Source: Auanema rhodensis
Taxonomy: Eukaryota > Nematoda > Chromadorea > Rhabditida > Rhabditidae
Reading direction: 5' to 3'
Length of the DNA stretch: 64,000 nt
NCBI GenBank assembly: GCA_964057225.1
Contig: CAXKVF010000072.1
Span: forward strand, 124,001-188,000
Shown: in pieces, positions 1 through 11,440 of the stretch
Layout of the letters: each line of letters opens with the position of its first letter
Numbering within the stretch: the stretch's first letter is position 1
Notes under the pieces: generated by a model
Told to the model about the DNA's origin: nothing
Database searches by the model: none
Seen by the model: only the letters and a program-made list of their open reading frames with translations
Program-made: the position numbers and the translations under genes

Positions 1-33
1 TTCCACGTGAAGCGAGTTACATACCAAGTGCAC

Positions 34-41
34 ATCACGTG
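34..41 (+). other. ATCACGTG, second CACGTG; exact match to yeast CDEI consensus
   Basis: The second CACGTG of the monomer has the flank AT, giving ATCACGTG, which satisfies RTCACRTG, the CDEI element of budding-yeast point centromeres bound by the bHLH protein Cbf1. The match is short and this array is not a point centromere, so the likeness may be chance. The core is present in almost every copy; the only loss I noticed is g41a at 39465. Variants such as t35g ('cagcac'), t42c and c44a flank the core without breaking it. Confidence 0.6.
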
Positions 42-68
42 TACATTTAATTAGCATAAATTAAAGTT

Positions 69-74
69 CACGTA
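69..74. other. Third ACGT core, CACGTA
   Basis: CACGTA lies 33 bp after the second CACGTG, which itself lies 32 bp after the first. Both spacings are about three DNA helical turns, so the three ACGT cores would sit on nearly the same face of the helix. It is conserved in nearly all copies; exceptions seen are c69t near 13269 and the flanking two-base change near 13441. Confidence 0.6.
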
Positions 75-85
75 AATTTCAAAGT

Positions 86-98
86 CATGGTTACCATG
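86..98. other. 13-bp dyad CATGGT-T-ACCATG
   Basis: Six bases on each side of a single T are exact reverse complements. The site can in principle form a small hairpin or bind a symmetric dimer. It is intact in most copies. It is broken by g98t in seven copies noted (1330, 3970, 7138, 7490, 7666, 7842, 19810), by c95t in the 'ttactatg' copies near 8895, 10655, 11535 and 41983, and by c95a in 'ttacaatg' copies of the 13.5-16.3 kb block. Short dyads have been reported as enriched in centromere satellites that lack CENP-B boxes; relevance here is inference. Confidence 0.7.
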
Positions 99-111
99 AA
101 CCAATATCAAT

Positions 112-161
112 AAAAATTTGTTTTTAGACTAATATGGACATGGGGAATCTAATTTTGAAAA
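112..161. other. A/T-tract half of the monomer
   Basis: This half carries A5T3 (m112-119), T5 (m121-125) and TTTT-G-AAAA (m153-161), with AAATTT at m74-79 just outside it. The tract centres are about 40 bp apart, near four helical turns, a pattern that favours intrinsic curvature and nucleosome positioning. The sequence shows the tracts; curvature itself is inferred. AATAAA at m109-114 looks like a polyadenylation signal but is most simply part of the A-rich run. Confidence 0.5.
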
Positions 162-353
162 CCGCATCTCTTTATCTTCCACGTGAAGCGAGTTACATAC
201 CAAGTGCACATCACGTGTACATTTAATTAGCATAAATTAAAGTTCACGTAAATTTCAAAGTCATGGTTACCATGAACCAATATCAATAAAAATTTGTTTT
301 TAGACTAATATGGACATGGGGAATCAAATTTTGAAAACCGCATCTCTTTATCT

Positions 354-363
354 TTCACGTGAA
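354..363. other. TTCACGTGAA palindrome (first CACGTG), example copy
   Basis: In the commonest monomer form m2-11 is a perfect 10-bp palindrome centred on CACGTG, an E-box/G-box core bound by bHLH and plant bZIP factors. The 'ttcc' copies, such as copy 1, break the outer palindrome at m3 but keep CACGTG. I noted ten copies that lose the core through m6: c to a at 7926, 9686, 16726 and 19894, and c to t at 8278, 9334, 10038, 11094, 12854 and 50342. Protein binding is inference. Confidence 0.8.
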
Positions 364-3300
364 GCGAGTTACATACCAAGTGCACATCACGTGTACATTT
401 AATTAGCATAAATTAAAGTTCACGTAAATTTCAAAGTCATGGTTACCATGAACCAATATCAATAAAAATTTGTTTTTAGACTAATATGGACATGGGGAAT
501 CTAATTTTGAAAACCGCATCACTTTATCTTTCACGTGAAGCGAGTTACATACCAAGTGCACATCACGTGTACATTTAATTAGCATAAATTAAAGTTCACG
601 TAAATTTCAAAGTCATGGTTACCATGCACCAATATCAATAAAAATTTGTTTTTAGACTAATATGGACATGGGGAATCTAATTTTGAAAACCGCATCTCTT
701 CATATTTCACGTGAAGCGAGTTACATACCAAGTGCACATCACGTGTACATTTAATTAGCATAAATTAAAGTTCACGTAAATTTCAAAGTCATGGTTACCA
801 TGAACCAATATCAATAAAAATTGGTTATTAGACTAATATGGACATGGGGAATCCAATTTTGAAAACCGCATCTCTTTATCTTTCACGTGAAGCGAGTTAC
901 ATACCAAGTGCACATCACGTGTACATTTAATTAGCATAAATTAAAGTTCACGTAAATTTCAAAGTCATGGTTACCATGCACCAATATCAATAAAAATTTG
1001 TTTTTAGACTAATATGGACATGGGGAATCTAATTTTGAAAACCGCATCTCTTTATCTTCCACGTGAAGCGAGTTACATACCAAGTGCACATCACGTGTAC
1101 ATTTAATTAGCATAAATTAAAGTTCACGTAAATTTCAAAGTCATGGTTACCATGCACCAATATCAATAAAAATTTGTTTTTAGACTAATATGGACATGGG
1201 GAATCTAATTTTGAAAACCGCATCTCTTTATCTTTCACGTGAAGCGAGTTACATACCAAGTGCACATCACGTGTACATTTAATTAGCATAAATTAAAGTT
1301 CACGTAAATTTCAAAGTCATGGTTACCATTAACCAATATCAATAAAAATTTGTTTTTAGACTAATATGGACATGGGGAATCTAATTTTGAAAACCGCATC
1401 TCTTTATCTTTCACGTGAAGCGAGTTACATACCAAGTGCACATCACGTGTACATTTAATTAGCATAAATTAAAGTTCACGTAAATTTCAAAGTCATGGTT
1501 ACCATGCACCAATATCAATAAAAATTTGTTTTTAGACTAATATGGACATGGGGAATCTAATGTTGAAAACCGCATCTCTTTATCTTTCACGTGAAGCGAG
1601 TTACATACCAAGTGCACATCACGTGCACATTTAATTAGCATAAATTAAAGTTCACGTAAATTTCAAAGTCATGGTTACCATGCACCAATATCAATAAAAA
1701 TTTGTTTTTAGACTAATATGGACATGGGGAATCTAATGTTGAAAACCGCATCTTTTTATCTTTCACGTGAAGCGAGTTACATACCAAGTGCACATCACGT
1801 GTACATTTAATTAGCATAAATTAAAGTTCACGTAAATTTCAAAGTCATGGTTACCATGAACCAATATCAATAAAAATTTGTTTTTAGACTAATATGGACA
1901 TGGGGAATCTAATGTTGAAAACCGCATCTCTTTATCTTTCACGTGAAGCGAGTTACATACCAAGTGCACATCACGTGTACATTTAATTAGCATAAATTAA
2001 AGTTCACGTAAATTTCAAAGTCATGGTTACCATGAACCAATATCAATAAAAATTTGTTTTTAGACTAATATGGACATGGGGAATCTAATTTTGAAAACCG
2101 CATCTCTTTATCTTTCACGTGAAGCGAGTTACATACCAAGTGCACATCACGTGTACATTTAATTAGCATAAATTAAAGTTCACGTAAATTTCAAAGTCAT
2201 GGTTACCATGCACCAATATCAATAAAAATTTGTTTTTAGACTAATATGGACATGGGGAATATAATTTTGAAAACCGCATCTCTTTATCTTCCACGTGAAG
2301 CGAGTTACATACCAAGTGCACATCACGTGTACATTTAATTAGCATAAATTAAAGTTCACGTAAATTTCAAAGTCATGGTTACCATGAACCAATATCAATA
2401 AAAATTTGTTTTTAGACTAATATGGACATGGGGAATCTAATTTTGAAAACCGCATCTCTTTATCTTCCACGTGAAGCGAGTTACATACCAAGTGCACATC
2501 ACGTGTACATTTAATTAGCATAAATTAAAGTTCACGTAAATTTCAAAGTCATGGTTACCATGAACCAATATCAATAAAAATTTGTTTTTAGACTAATATG
2601 GACATGGGGAATCAAATTTTGAAAACCGCATCTCTTTATCTTTCACGTGAAGCGAGTTACATACCAAGTGCACATCACGTGTACATTTAATTAGCATAAA
2701 TTAAAGTTCACGTAAATTTCAAAGTCATGGTTACCATGAACCAATATCAATAAAAATTTGTTTTTAGACTAATATGGACATGGGGAATCTAATTTTGAAA
2801 ACCGCATCACTTTATCTTTCACGTGAAGCGAGTTACATACCAAGTGCACATCACGTGTACATTTAATTAGCATAAATTAAAGTTCACGTAAATTTCAAAG
2901 TCATGGTTACCATGCACCAATATCAATAAAAATTTGTTTTTAGACTAATATGGACATGGGGAATCTAATTTTGAAAACCGCATCTCTTCATATTTCACGT
3001 GAAGCGAGTTACATACCAAGTGCACATCACGTGTACATTTAATTAGCATAAATTAAAGTTCACGTAAATTTCAAAGTCATGGTTACCATGAACCAATATC
3101 AATAAAAATTGGTTATTAGACTAATATGGACATGGGGAATCTAATTTTGAAAACCGCATCTCTTTATCTTTCACGTGAAGCGAGTTACATACCAAGTGCA
3201 CATCACGTGTACATTTAATTAGCATAAATTAAAGTTCACGTAAATTTCAAAGTCATGGTTACCATGCACCAATATCAATAAAAATTTGTTTTTAGACTAA

Positions 3301-3520
3301 TATGGACATGGGAAATCTAATTTTGAAAACCGCATCTCTTTATCTTCCACGTGAAGCGAGTTACATACCAAGTGCACATCACGTGTACATTTAATTAGCA
3401 TAAATTAAAGTTCACGTAAATTTCAAAGTCATGGTTACCATGAACCAATATCAATAAAAATTTGTTTTTAGACTAATATGTACATGGGGAATCTAATTTT
3501 GAAAACCGCATCTCTTTATC

Positions 3521-6500
3521 TTTCACGTGAAGCGAGTTACATACCAAGTGCACATCACGTGTACATTTAATTAGCATAAATTAAAGTTCACGTAAATTTC
3601 AAAGTCATGGTTACCATGCACCAATATCAATAAAAATCTGTTTTTAGACTAATATGGACATGGGGAATCTAATTTTGAAAACCGCATCTCTTTATCTTTC
3701 ACGTGAAGCGAGTTACATACCAAGTGCACATCACGTGTACATTTAATTAGCATAAATTAAAGTTCACGTAAATTTCAAAGTCATGGTTACCATGCACCAA
3801 TATCAATAAAAATTTGTTTTTAGACTAATATGGACATGGGGAATCTAATTTTGAAAACCGCATCTCTTTATCTTTCACGTGAAGCGAGTTACATATCAAG
3901 TGCACATCACGTGTACATTTAATTAGCATAAATTAAAGTTCACGTAAATTTCAAAGTCATGGTTACCATTAACCAATATCAATAAAAATTTGTTTTTAGA
4001 CTAATATGGACATGGGGAATCTAATTTTGAAAACCGCATCTCTTTATCTTTCACGTGAAGCGAGTTACATACCAAGTGCACATCACGTGTACATTTAATT
4101 AGCATAAATTAAAGTTCACGTAAATTTCAAAGTCATGGTTACCATGCACCAATATCAATAAAAATTTGTTTTTAGACTAATATGGACATGGGGAATCTAA
4201 TTTTGAAAACCGCATCTCTTTATCTTTCACGTGAAGCGAGTTACATACCAAGTGCACATCACGTGCACATTTAATTAGCATAAATTAAAGTTCACGTAAA
4301 TTTCAAAGTCATGGTTACCATGCACCAATATCAATAAAATTTTGTTTTTAGACTAATATGGACATGGGGAATCTAATGTTGAAAACCGCATCTCTTTATC
4401 TTTCACGTGAAGCGAGTTACATACCAAGTGCACATCACGTGTACATTTAATTAGCATAAATTAAAGTTCACGTAAATTTCAAAGTCATGGTTACCATGAA
4501 CCAATATCAATAAAAATTTGTTTTTAGACTAATATGTACATGGGGAATCTAATTTTGAAAACCGCATCTCTTTATCTTTCACGTGAAGCGAGTTACATAC
4601 CAAGTGCACATCACGTGTACAATTAATTAGCATAAATTAAAGTTCACGTAAATTTCAAAGTCATGGTTACCATGCACCAATATCAATAAAAATTTGTTTT
4701 TAGACTAATATGGACATGGGGAATCTAATTTTGAAAACCGCATCTCTTTATCTTTCACGTGAAGCGAGTTACATACCAAGTGCACATCACGTGTACATTT
4801 AATTAGCATAAATTAAAGTTCACGTAAATTTCAAAGTCATGGTTACCATGAACCAATATCAATAAAAATTTGTATTTAGACTAATATGTACATGGGGAAT
4901 CTAATTTTGAAAACCGCATCTCTTTATCTTTCACGTGAAGCGAGTTACATACCAAGTGCACATCACGTGTACAATTAATTAGCATAAATTAAAGTTCACG
5001 TAAATTTCAAAGTCATGGTTACCATGAACCAATATCAATAAAAATTTGTTTTTAGACTAATATGGACATGGGGAATCTAATTTTGAAAACCGCATTTCTT
5101 TATCTTTCACGTGAAGCGAGTTACATACCAAGTGCACATCACGTGTACATTTAATTAGCATAAATTAAAGTTCACGTAAATTTCAAAGTCATGGTTACCA
5201 TGAACCAATATCAATAAAAATTTGTTTTTAGACTAATATGGACATGGGGAATCAAATTTTGAAAACCGCATCTCTTTATCTTTCACGTGAAGCGAGTTAC
5301 ATACCAAGTGCACATCACGTGTACATTTAATTAGCATAAATTAAAGTTCACGTAAATTTCAAAGTCATGGTTACCATGAACCAGTATCAATAAAAATTTG
5401 TTTTTAGACTAATATGGACATGGGGAATCTAATTTTGAAAACCGCATCACTTTATCTTTCACGTGAAGCGAGTTACATTCCAAGTGCACATCACGTGTAC
5501 ATTTAATTAGCATAAATTAAAGTTCACGTAAATTTCAAAGTCATGGTTACCATGCACCAATATCAATAAAAATTTGTTTTTAGACTAATATGGACATGGG
5601 GAATCTAATGTTGAAAACCGCATCTTTTTATCTTTCACGTGAAGCGAGTTACATACCAAGTGCACATCACGTGTACATTTAATTAGCATAAATTAAAGTT
5701 CACGTAAATTTCAAAGTCATGGTTACCATGAACCAATATCAATAAAAATTTGTTTTTAGACTAATATGGACATGGGGAATCTAATTTTGAAAACCGCATC
5801 TCTTTATCTTTCACGTGAAGCGAGTTACATACCAAGTGCACATCACGTGCACATTTAATTAGCATAAATTAAAGTTCACGTAAATTTCAAAGTCATGGTT
5901 ACCATGCACCAATATCAATAAAAATTTGTTTTTAGACTAATATGGACATGGGGAATCTAATGTTGAAAACCGCATCTTTTTATCTTTCACGTGAAGCGAG
6001 TTACATACCAAGTGCACATCACGTGTACATTTAATTAGCATAAATTAAAGTTCACGTAAATTTCAAAGTCATGGTTACCATGAACCAATATCAATAAAAA
6101 TTTGTTTTTAGACTAATATGGACATGGGGAATCTAATGTTGAAAACCGCATCTCTTTATCTTTCACGTGAAGCGAGTTGCATACCAAGTGCACATCACGT
6201 GTACATTTAATTAGCATAAATTAAAGTTCACGTAAATTTCAAAGTCATGGTTACCATGAACCAATATCAATAAAAATTTGTTTTTAGACTAATATGGACA
6301 TGGGGAATCTAATTTTGAAAACTGCATCTCTTTATCTTTCACGTGAAGCGAGTTACATACCAAGTGCACATCACGTGTACTTTTAATCAGCATAAATTAA
6401 AGTTCACGTAAATTTCAAAGTCATGGTTACCATGCACCAATATCAATAAAAATTTGTTTTTAGACTAATATGGACATGGGGAATCTAATTTTGAAAACCG

Positions 6501-7920
6501 CATCTCTTTATCTTCCACGTGAAGCGAGTTACATACCAAGTGCACATCACGTGTACATTTAATTAGCATAAATTAAAGTTCACGTAAATTTCAAAGTCAT
6601 GGTTACCATGAACCAATATCAATAAAAATTTGTTTTTAGACTAATATGGACATGGGGAATCTAATTTTGAAAACCGCATCTCTTTATCTTCCACGTGAAG
6701 CGAGTTACATACCAAGTGCACATCACGTGTACATTTAATTAGCATAAATTAAAGTTCACGTAAATTTCAAAGTCATGGTTACCATGAACCAATATCAATA
6801 AAAATTTGTTTTTAGACTAATATGGACATGGGGAATCAAATTTTGAAAACCGCATCTCTTTATCTTTCACGTGAAGCGAGTTACATACCAAGTGCACATC
6901 ACGTGTACATTTAATTAGCATAAATTAAAGTTCACGTAAATTTCAAAGTCATGGTTACCATGAACCAATATCAATAAAAATTTGTTTTTAGACTAATATG
7001 GACATGGGGAATCTAATTTTGGAAACCGCATCTCTTTATCTTTCACGTGAAGCGAGTTACATACCAAGTGCACATCACGTGTACATTTAATTAGCATAAA
7101 TTAAAGTTCACGTAAATTTCAAAGTCATGGTTACCATTAACCAATATCAATAAAAATTTGTTTTTAGACTAATATGGACATGGGGAATCTAATTTTGAAA
7201 ACCGCATCTCTTTATCTTTCACGTGAAGCGAGTTACATACCAAGTGCACATCACGTGTACATTTAATTAGCATAAATTAAAGTTCACGTAAATTTCAAAG
7301 TCATGGTTACCATGCACCAATATCAATAAAAATTTGTTTTTAGACTAATATGGACATGGGGAATCTAATTTTGAAAACCGCATCTCTTTATCTTTCACGT
7401 GAAGCGAGTTACATACCAAGTGCACATCACGTGTACATTTAATTAGCATAAATTAAAGTTCACGTAAATTTCAAAGTCATGGTTACCATTAACCAATATC
7501 AATAAAAATTTGTTTTTAGACTAATATGGACATGGGGAATCTAATTTTGAAAACCGCATCTCTTTATCTTTCACGTGAAGCGAGTTACATACCAAGTGCA
7601 CATCACGTGTACAATTAATTAGCATAAATTAAAGTTCACGTAAATTTCAAAGTCATGGTTACCATTAACCAATATCAATAAAAATTTGTTTTTAGACTAA
7701 TATGGACATGGGGAATCTAATTTTGAAAACCGCATCTCTTTATCTTTCACGTGAAGCGAGTTACATATCAAGTGCACATCACGTGTACATTTAATTAGCA
7801 TAAATTAAAGTTCACGTAAATTTCAAAGTCATGGTTACCATTAACCAATATCAATAAAAATTTGTTTTTAGACTAATATGGACATGGGGAATCTAATTTT
7901 GAAAACCGCATCTCTTTATC
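3521..7920 (+). repeat. Mixed monomers carrying left-edge variants, ending in a class-T cluster
   Basis: This is satellite only. Pieces of the left-edge unit recur out of order: the 'gaatcaaat' then 'catcac' pair at 5105-5456, and the 'ttcc','ttcc-gaatcaaat' pair at 6513-6864, both seen first at 1-528. Copies with 'tatgtac' alternate with 'acaattaatt' copies at 4401-5104. The 'aatgttg' and 'catcttttt' variants lie at 4225-6160. Four of the five copies at 7041-7920 carry g98t (7041, 7393, 7569, 7745). No AAGC-class monomer was seen anywhere in 1-7920. Confidence 0.8.
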
Positions 7921-10900
7921 TTTCAAGTGAAGCGAGTTACATACCAAGTGCACATCACGTGTACATTTAATTAGCATAAATTAAAGTTCACGTAAATTTC
8001 AAAGTCATGGTTACCATGAAGCAATATCAATAAAAATTTGTTTTTAGACTAATATGGACATGGGGAATCTAATTTTGAAAACCGCATCTCTTCATCTTTC
8101 ACGTGAAGCGAGTTACATACCAAGTGCACATCACGTGTACATTTAATTAGCATAAATTAAAGTTCACGTAAATTTCAAAGTCATGGTTACCATGCACCAA
8201 TATCAATAAAAATTTGTTTTTAGACTAATATGGACATGGGGAATCTAATTTTGAAAACCGCATCTCTTTATCTTTCATGTGAAGCGAGTTACATACCAAG
8301 TGCACATCACGTGTACATTTAATTAGCATAAATTAAAGTTCACGTAAATTTCAAAGTCATGGTTACCATGAAGCATTATCAATAAAAATTTGTTTTTAGA
8401 CTAATATGGACATGGGGAATCTAATTTTGAAAACCGCATCTCTTTATCTTTCACGTGAAGCGAGTTACATACCAAGTGCACATCACGTGTACATTTAATT
8501 AGCATAAATTAAAGTTCACGTAAATTTCAAAGTCATGGTTACCATGAACCAATATCAATAAAAATTTGTTTTTAGACTAATATGGACATGGGGAATCTAA
8601 TTTTGAAAACCGCATCTCTTCATCTTTCACGTGAAGCGAGTTACATACCAAGTGCACATCACGTGTACATTTAATTAGCATAAATTAAAGTTCACGTAAA
8701 TTTCAAAGTCATGGTTACCATGAACCAATATCAATAAAAATTTGTTTTTAGACTAATATGGACATGGGGAATCTAATTTTGAAAACCGCATCTCTTTATC
8801 TTTCACGTGAAGCGAGTTACATACCAAGTGCACATCACGTGTACATTTAATTAGCATAAATTAAAGTTCACGTAAATTTCAAAGTCATGGTTACTATGAA
8901 GCAATATCAATAAAAATTTGTTTTTAGACTAATATGGACATGGGGAAGCTAATTTTGAAAACCGCATCTCTTTATCTTTCACGTGAAGCGAGTTACATAC
9001 CAAGTGCACATCACGTGTACATTTAATTAGCATAAATTAAAGTTCACGTAAATTTCAAAGTCATGGTTACCATGAAGCAATATCAATAAAAATTTGTTTT
9101 TAGACTAATATGGACATGGGGAATCTAATTTTGAAAACCGCATCTCTTCATCTTTCACGTGAAGCGAGTTACATACCAAGTGCACATCACGTGTACATTT
9201 AATTAGCATAAATTAAAGTTCACGTAAATTTCAAAGTCATGGTTACCATGCACCAATATCAATAAAAATTTGTTTTTAGACTAATATGGACATGGGGAAT
9301 CTAATTTTGAAAACCGCATCTCTTTATCTTTCATGTGAAGCGAGTTACATACCAAGTGCACATCACGTGTACATTTAATTAGCATAAATTAAAGTTCACG
9401 TAAATTTCAAAGTCATGGTTACCATGAAGCATTATCAATAAAAATTTGTTTTTAGACTAATATGGACATGGGGAATCTAATTTTGAAAACCGCATCTCTT
9501 TATCTTTCACGTGAAGCGAGTTACATACCAAGTGCACATCACGTGTACATTTAATTAGCATAAATTAAAGTTCACGTAAATTTCAAAGTCATGGTTACCA
9601 TGAACCAATATCAATAAAAATTTGTTTTTAGACTAATATGGACATGGGGAATCTAATTTTGAAAACCGCATCTCTTTATCTTTCAAGTGAAGCGAGTTAC
9701 ATACCAAGTGCACATCACGTGTACATTTAATTAGCATAAATTAAAGTTCACGTAAATTTCAAAGTCATGGTTACCATGAAGCAATATCAATAAAAATTTG
9801 TTTTTAGACTAATATGGACATGGGGAATCTAATTTTGAAAACCGCATCTCTTCATCTTTCACGTGAAGCGAGTTACATACCAAGTGCACATCACGTGTAC
9901 ATTTAATTAGCATAAATTAAAGTTCACGTAAATTTCAAAGTCATGGTTACCATGCACCAATATCAATAAAAATTTGTTTTTAGACTAATATGGACATGGG
10001 GAATCTAATTTTGAAAACCGCATCTCTTTATCTTTCATGTGAAGCGAGTTACATACCAAGTGCACATCACGTGTACATTTAATTAGCATAAATTAAAGTT
10101 CACGTAAATTTCAAAGTCATGGTTACCATGAAGCATTATCAATAAAAATTTGTTTTTAGACTAATATGGACATGGGGAATCTAATTTTGAAAACCGCATC
10201 TCTTTATCTTTCACGTGAAGCGAGTTACATACCAAGTGCACATCACGTGTACATTTAATTAGCATAAATTAAAGTTCACGTAAATTTCAAAGTCATGGTT
10301 ACCATGAACCAATATCAATAAAAATTTGTTTTTAGACTAATATGGACATGGGGAATCTAATTTTGAAAACCGCATCTCTTTATCTTTCACGTGAAGCGAG
10401 TTACATACCAAGTGCACATCACGTGTACATTTAATTAGCATAAATTAAAGTTCACGTAAATTTCAAAGTCATGGTTACCATGAACCAATATCAATAAAAA
10501 TTTGTTTTTAGACTAATATGGACATGGGGAATCTAATTTTGAAAACCGCATCTCTTTATCTTTCACGTGAAGCGAGTTACATACCAAGTGCACATCACGT
10601 GTACATTTAATTAGCATAAATTAAAGTTCACGTAAATTTCAAAGTCATGGTTACTATGAAGCAATATCAATAAAAATTTGTTTTTAGACTAATATGGACA
10701 TGGGGAAGCTAATTTTGAAAACCGCATCTCTTTATCTTTCACGTGAAGCGAGTTACATACCAAGTGCACATCACGTGTACATTTAATTAGCATAAATTAA
10801 AGTTCACGTAAATTTCAAAGTCATGGTTACCATGAAGCAATATCAATAAAAATTTGTTTTTAGACTAATATGGACATGGGGAATCTAATTTTGAAAACCG

Positions 10901-11440
10901 CATCTCTTCATCTTTCACGTGAAGCGAGTTACATACCAAGTGCACATCACGTGTACATTTAATTAGCATAAATTAAAGTTCACGTAAATTTCAAAGTCAT
11001 GGTTACCATGCACCAATATCAATAAAAATTTGTTTTTAGACTAATATGGACATGGGGAATCTAATTTTGAAAACCGCATCTCTTTATCTTTCATGTGAAG
11101 CGAGTTACATACCAAGTGCACATCACGTGTACATTTAAATAGCATAAATTAAAGTTCACGTAAATTTCAAAGTCATGGTTACCATGAAGCATTATCAATA
11201 AAAATTTGTTTTTAGACTAATATGGACATGGGGAATCTAATTTTGAAAACCGCATCTCTTTATCTTTCACGTGAAGCGAGTTACATACCAAGTGCACATC
11301 ACGTGTACATTTAATTAGCATAAATTAAAGTTCACGTAAATTTCAAAGTCATGGTTACCATGAACCAATATAAATAAAAATTTGTTTTTAGACTAATATG
11401 GACATGGGGAATCTAATTTTGAAAACCGCATCTCTTTATC
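7921..11440 (+). repeat. 10-monomer higher-order repeat (1,760 bp), two copies
   Basis: Units 7921-9680 and 9681-11440 align marker for marker: 'tttcaagtg' at 7921/9681, 'tttcatgtg' plus 'aagcatt' at 8273/10033 and 9329/11089, and 'ttactatgaag' with 'gggaagct' at 8801/10561. Within each unit the four-copy string AAGC, CACC, 'catgtg'-AAGCatt, AACC occurs twice, six monomers apart, so the ten-mer grew from a shorter block. AAGC-class copies first appear here. A partial third unit may follow, since 'ttactatg' recurs at 11441 and 'catgtg' at 12849. Confidence 0.9.

Larger units (their letters stand above)
1..176 (+). repeat. Reference monomer (copy 1) defining m1-m176
   Basis: This copy sets the numbering used throughout. 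It differs from the commonest form by m3 c instead of t (the 'ttcc' variant). Landmarks are CACGTG at m4-9 and m36-41, CACGTA at m69-74, AAATTT at m74-79, the dyad CATGGT-T-ACCATG at m86-98, the class-defining site at m98-101 (here g-AAC, class AACC), an A5T3 tract followed by T5 at m112-125, AATATGGACATGGGG at m131-145 and TTTT-G-AAAA at m153-161. CpGs lie at m6, m13, m38, m71 and m163. The start is an arbitrary phase because the window happens to open there. Confidence 0.97.
1..3520 (+). repeat. 13-monomer higher-order repeat (2,288 bp), two copies
   Basis: Copies starting at 1, 177, 353, 529, 705, 881 and 1057 match those at 2289, 2465, 2641, 2817, 2993, 3169 and 3345 in order. The shared markers are 'ttcc' at m1-4 (1/2289, 177/2465, 1057/3345), 'gaatcaaat' in the second, 'catcac' in the third, 'cttcatattt' at the end of the fourth and 'ttggttatta' in the fifth, all 2,288 bp apart. 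Past this point the offset changes to 15 monomers (2,640 bp): the 'accatt' copies at 1233 and 3873 and the 'gtgcac' copies at 1585 and 4225. Two monomers were therefore gained or lost between the two units. Confidence 0.9.

Noticed and set aside
70-80. Yeast-type replication origin (ACS) match on the minus strand
   Set aside because: The best match to the 11-bp consensus has several mismatches; an AT-rich sequence gives such hits by chance.
109-114. AATAAA as a polyadenylation signal
   Set aside because: It lies in an A-rich tract in every copy with no transcript or gene near it, so there is no reason to give it a function.
353-369. CENP-B box-like 17-mer TTTCACGTGAAGCGAGT
   Set aside because: It matches seven of the nine fixed positions of the mammalian CENP-B box with correct spacing, but lacks the G after TTC and one G of CGGG. 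By my estimate a 7/9 match is expected about 0.4-0.5 times per 176-bp monomer over both strands, so it is not significant.
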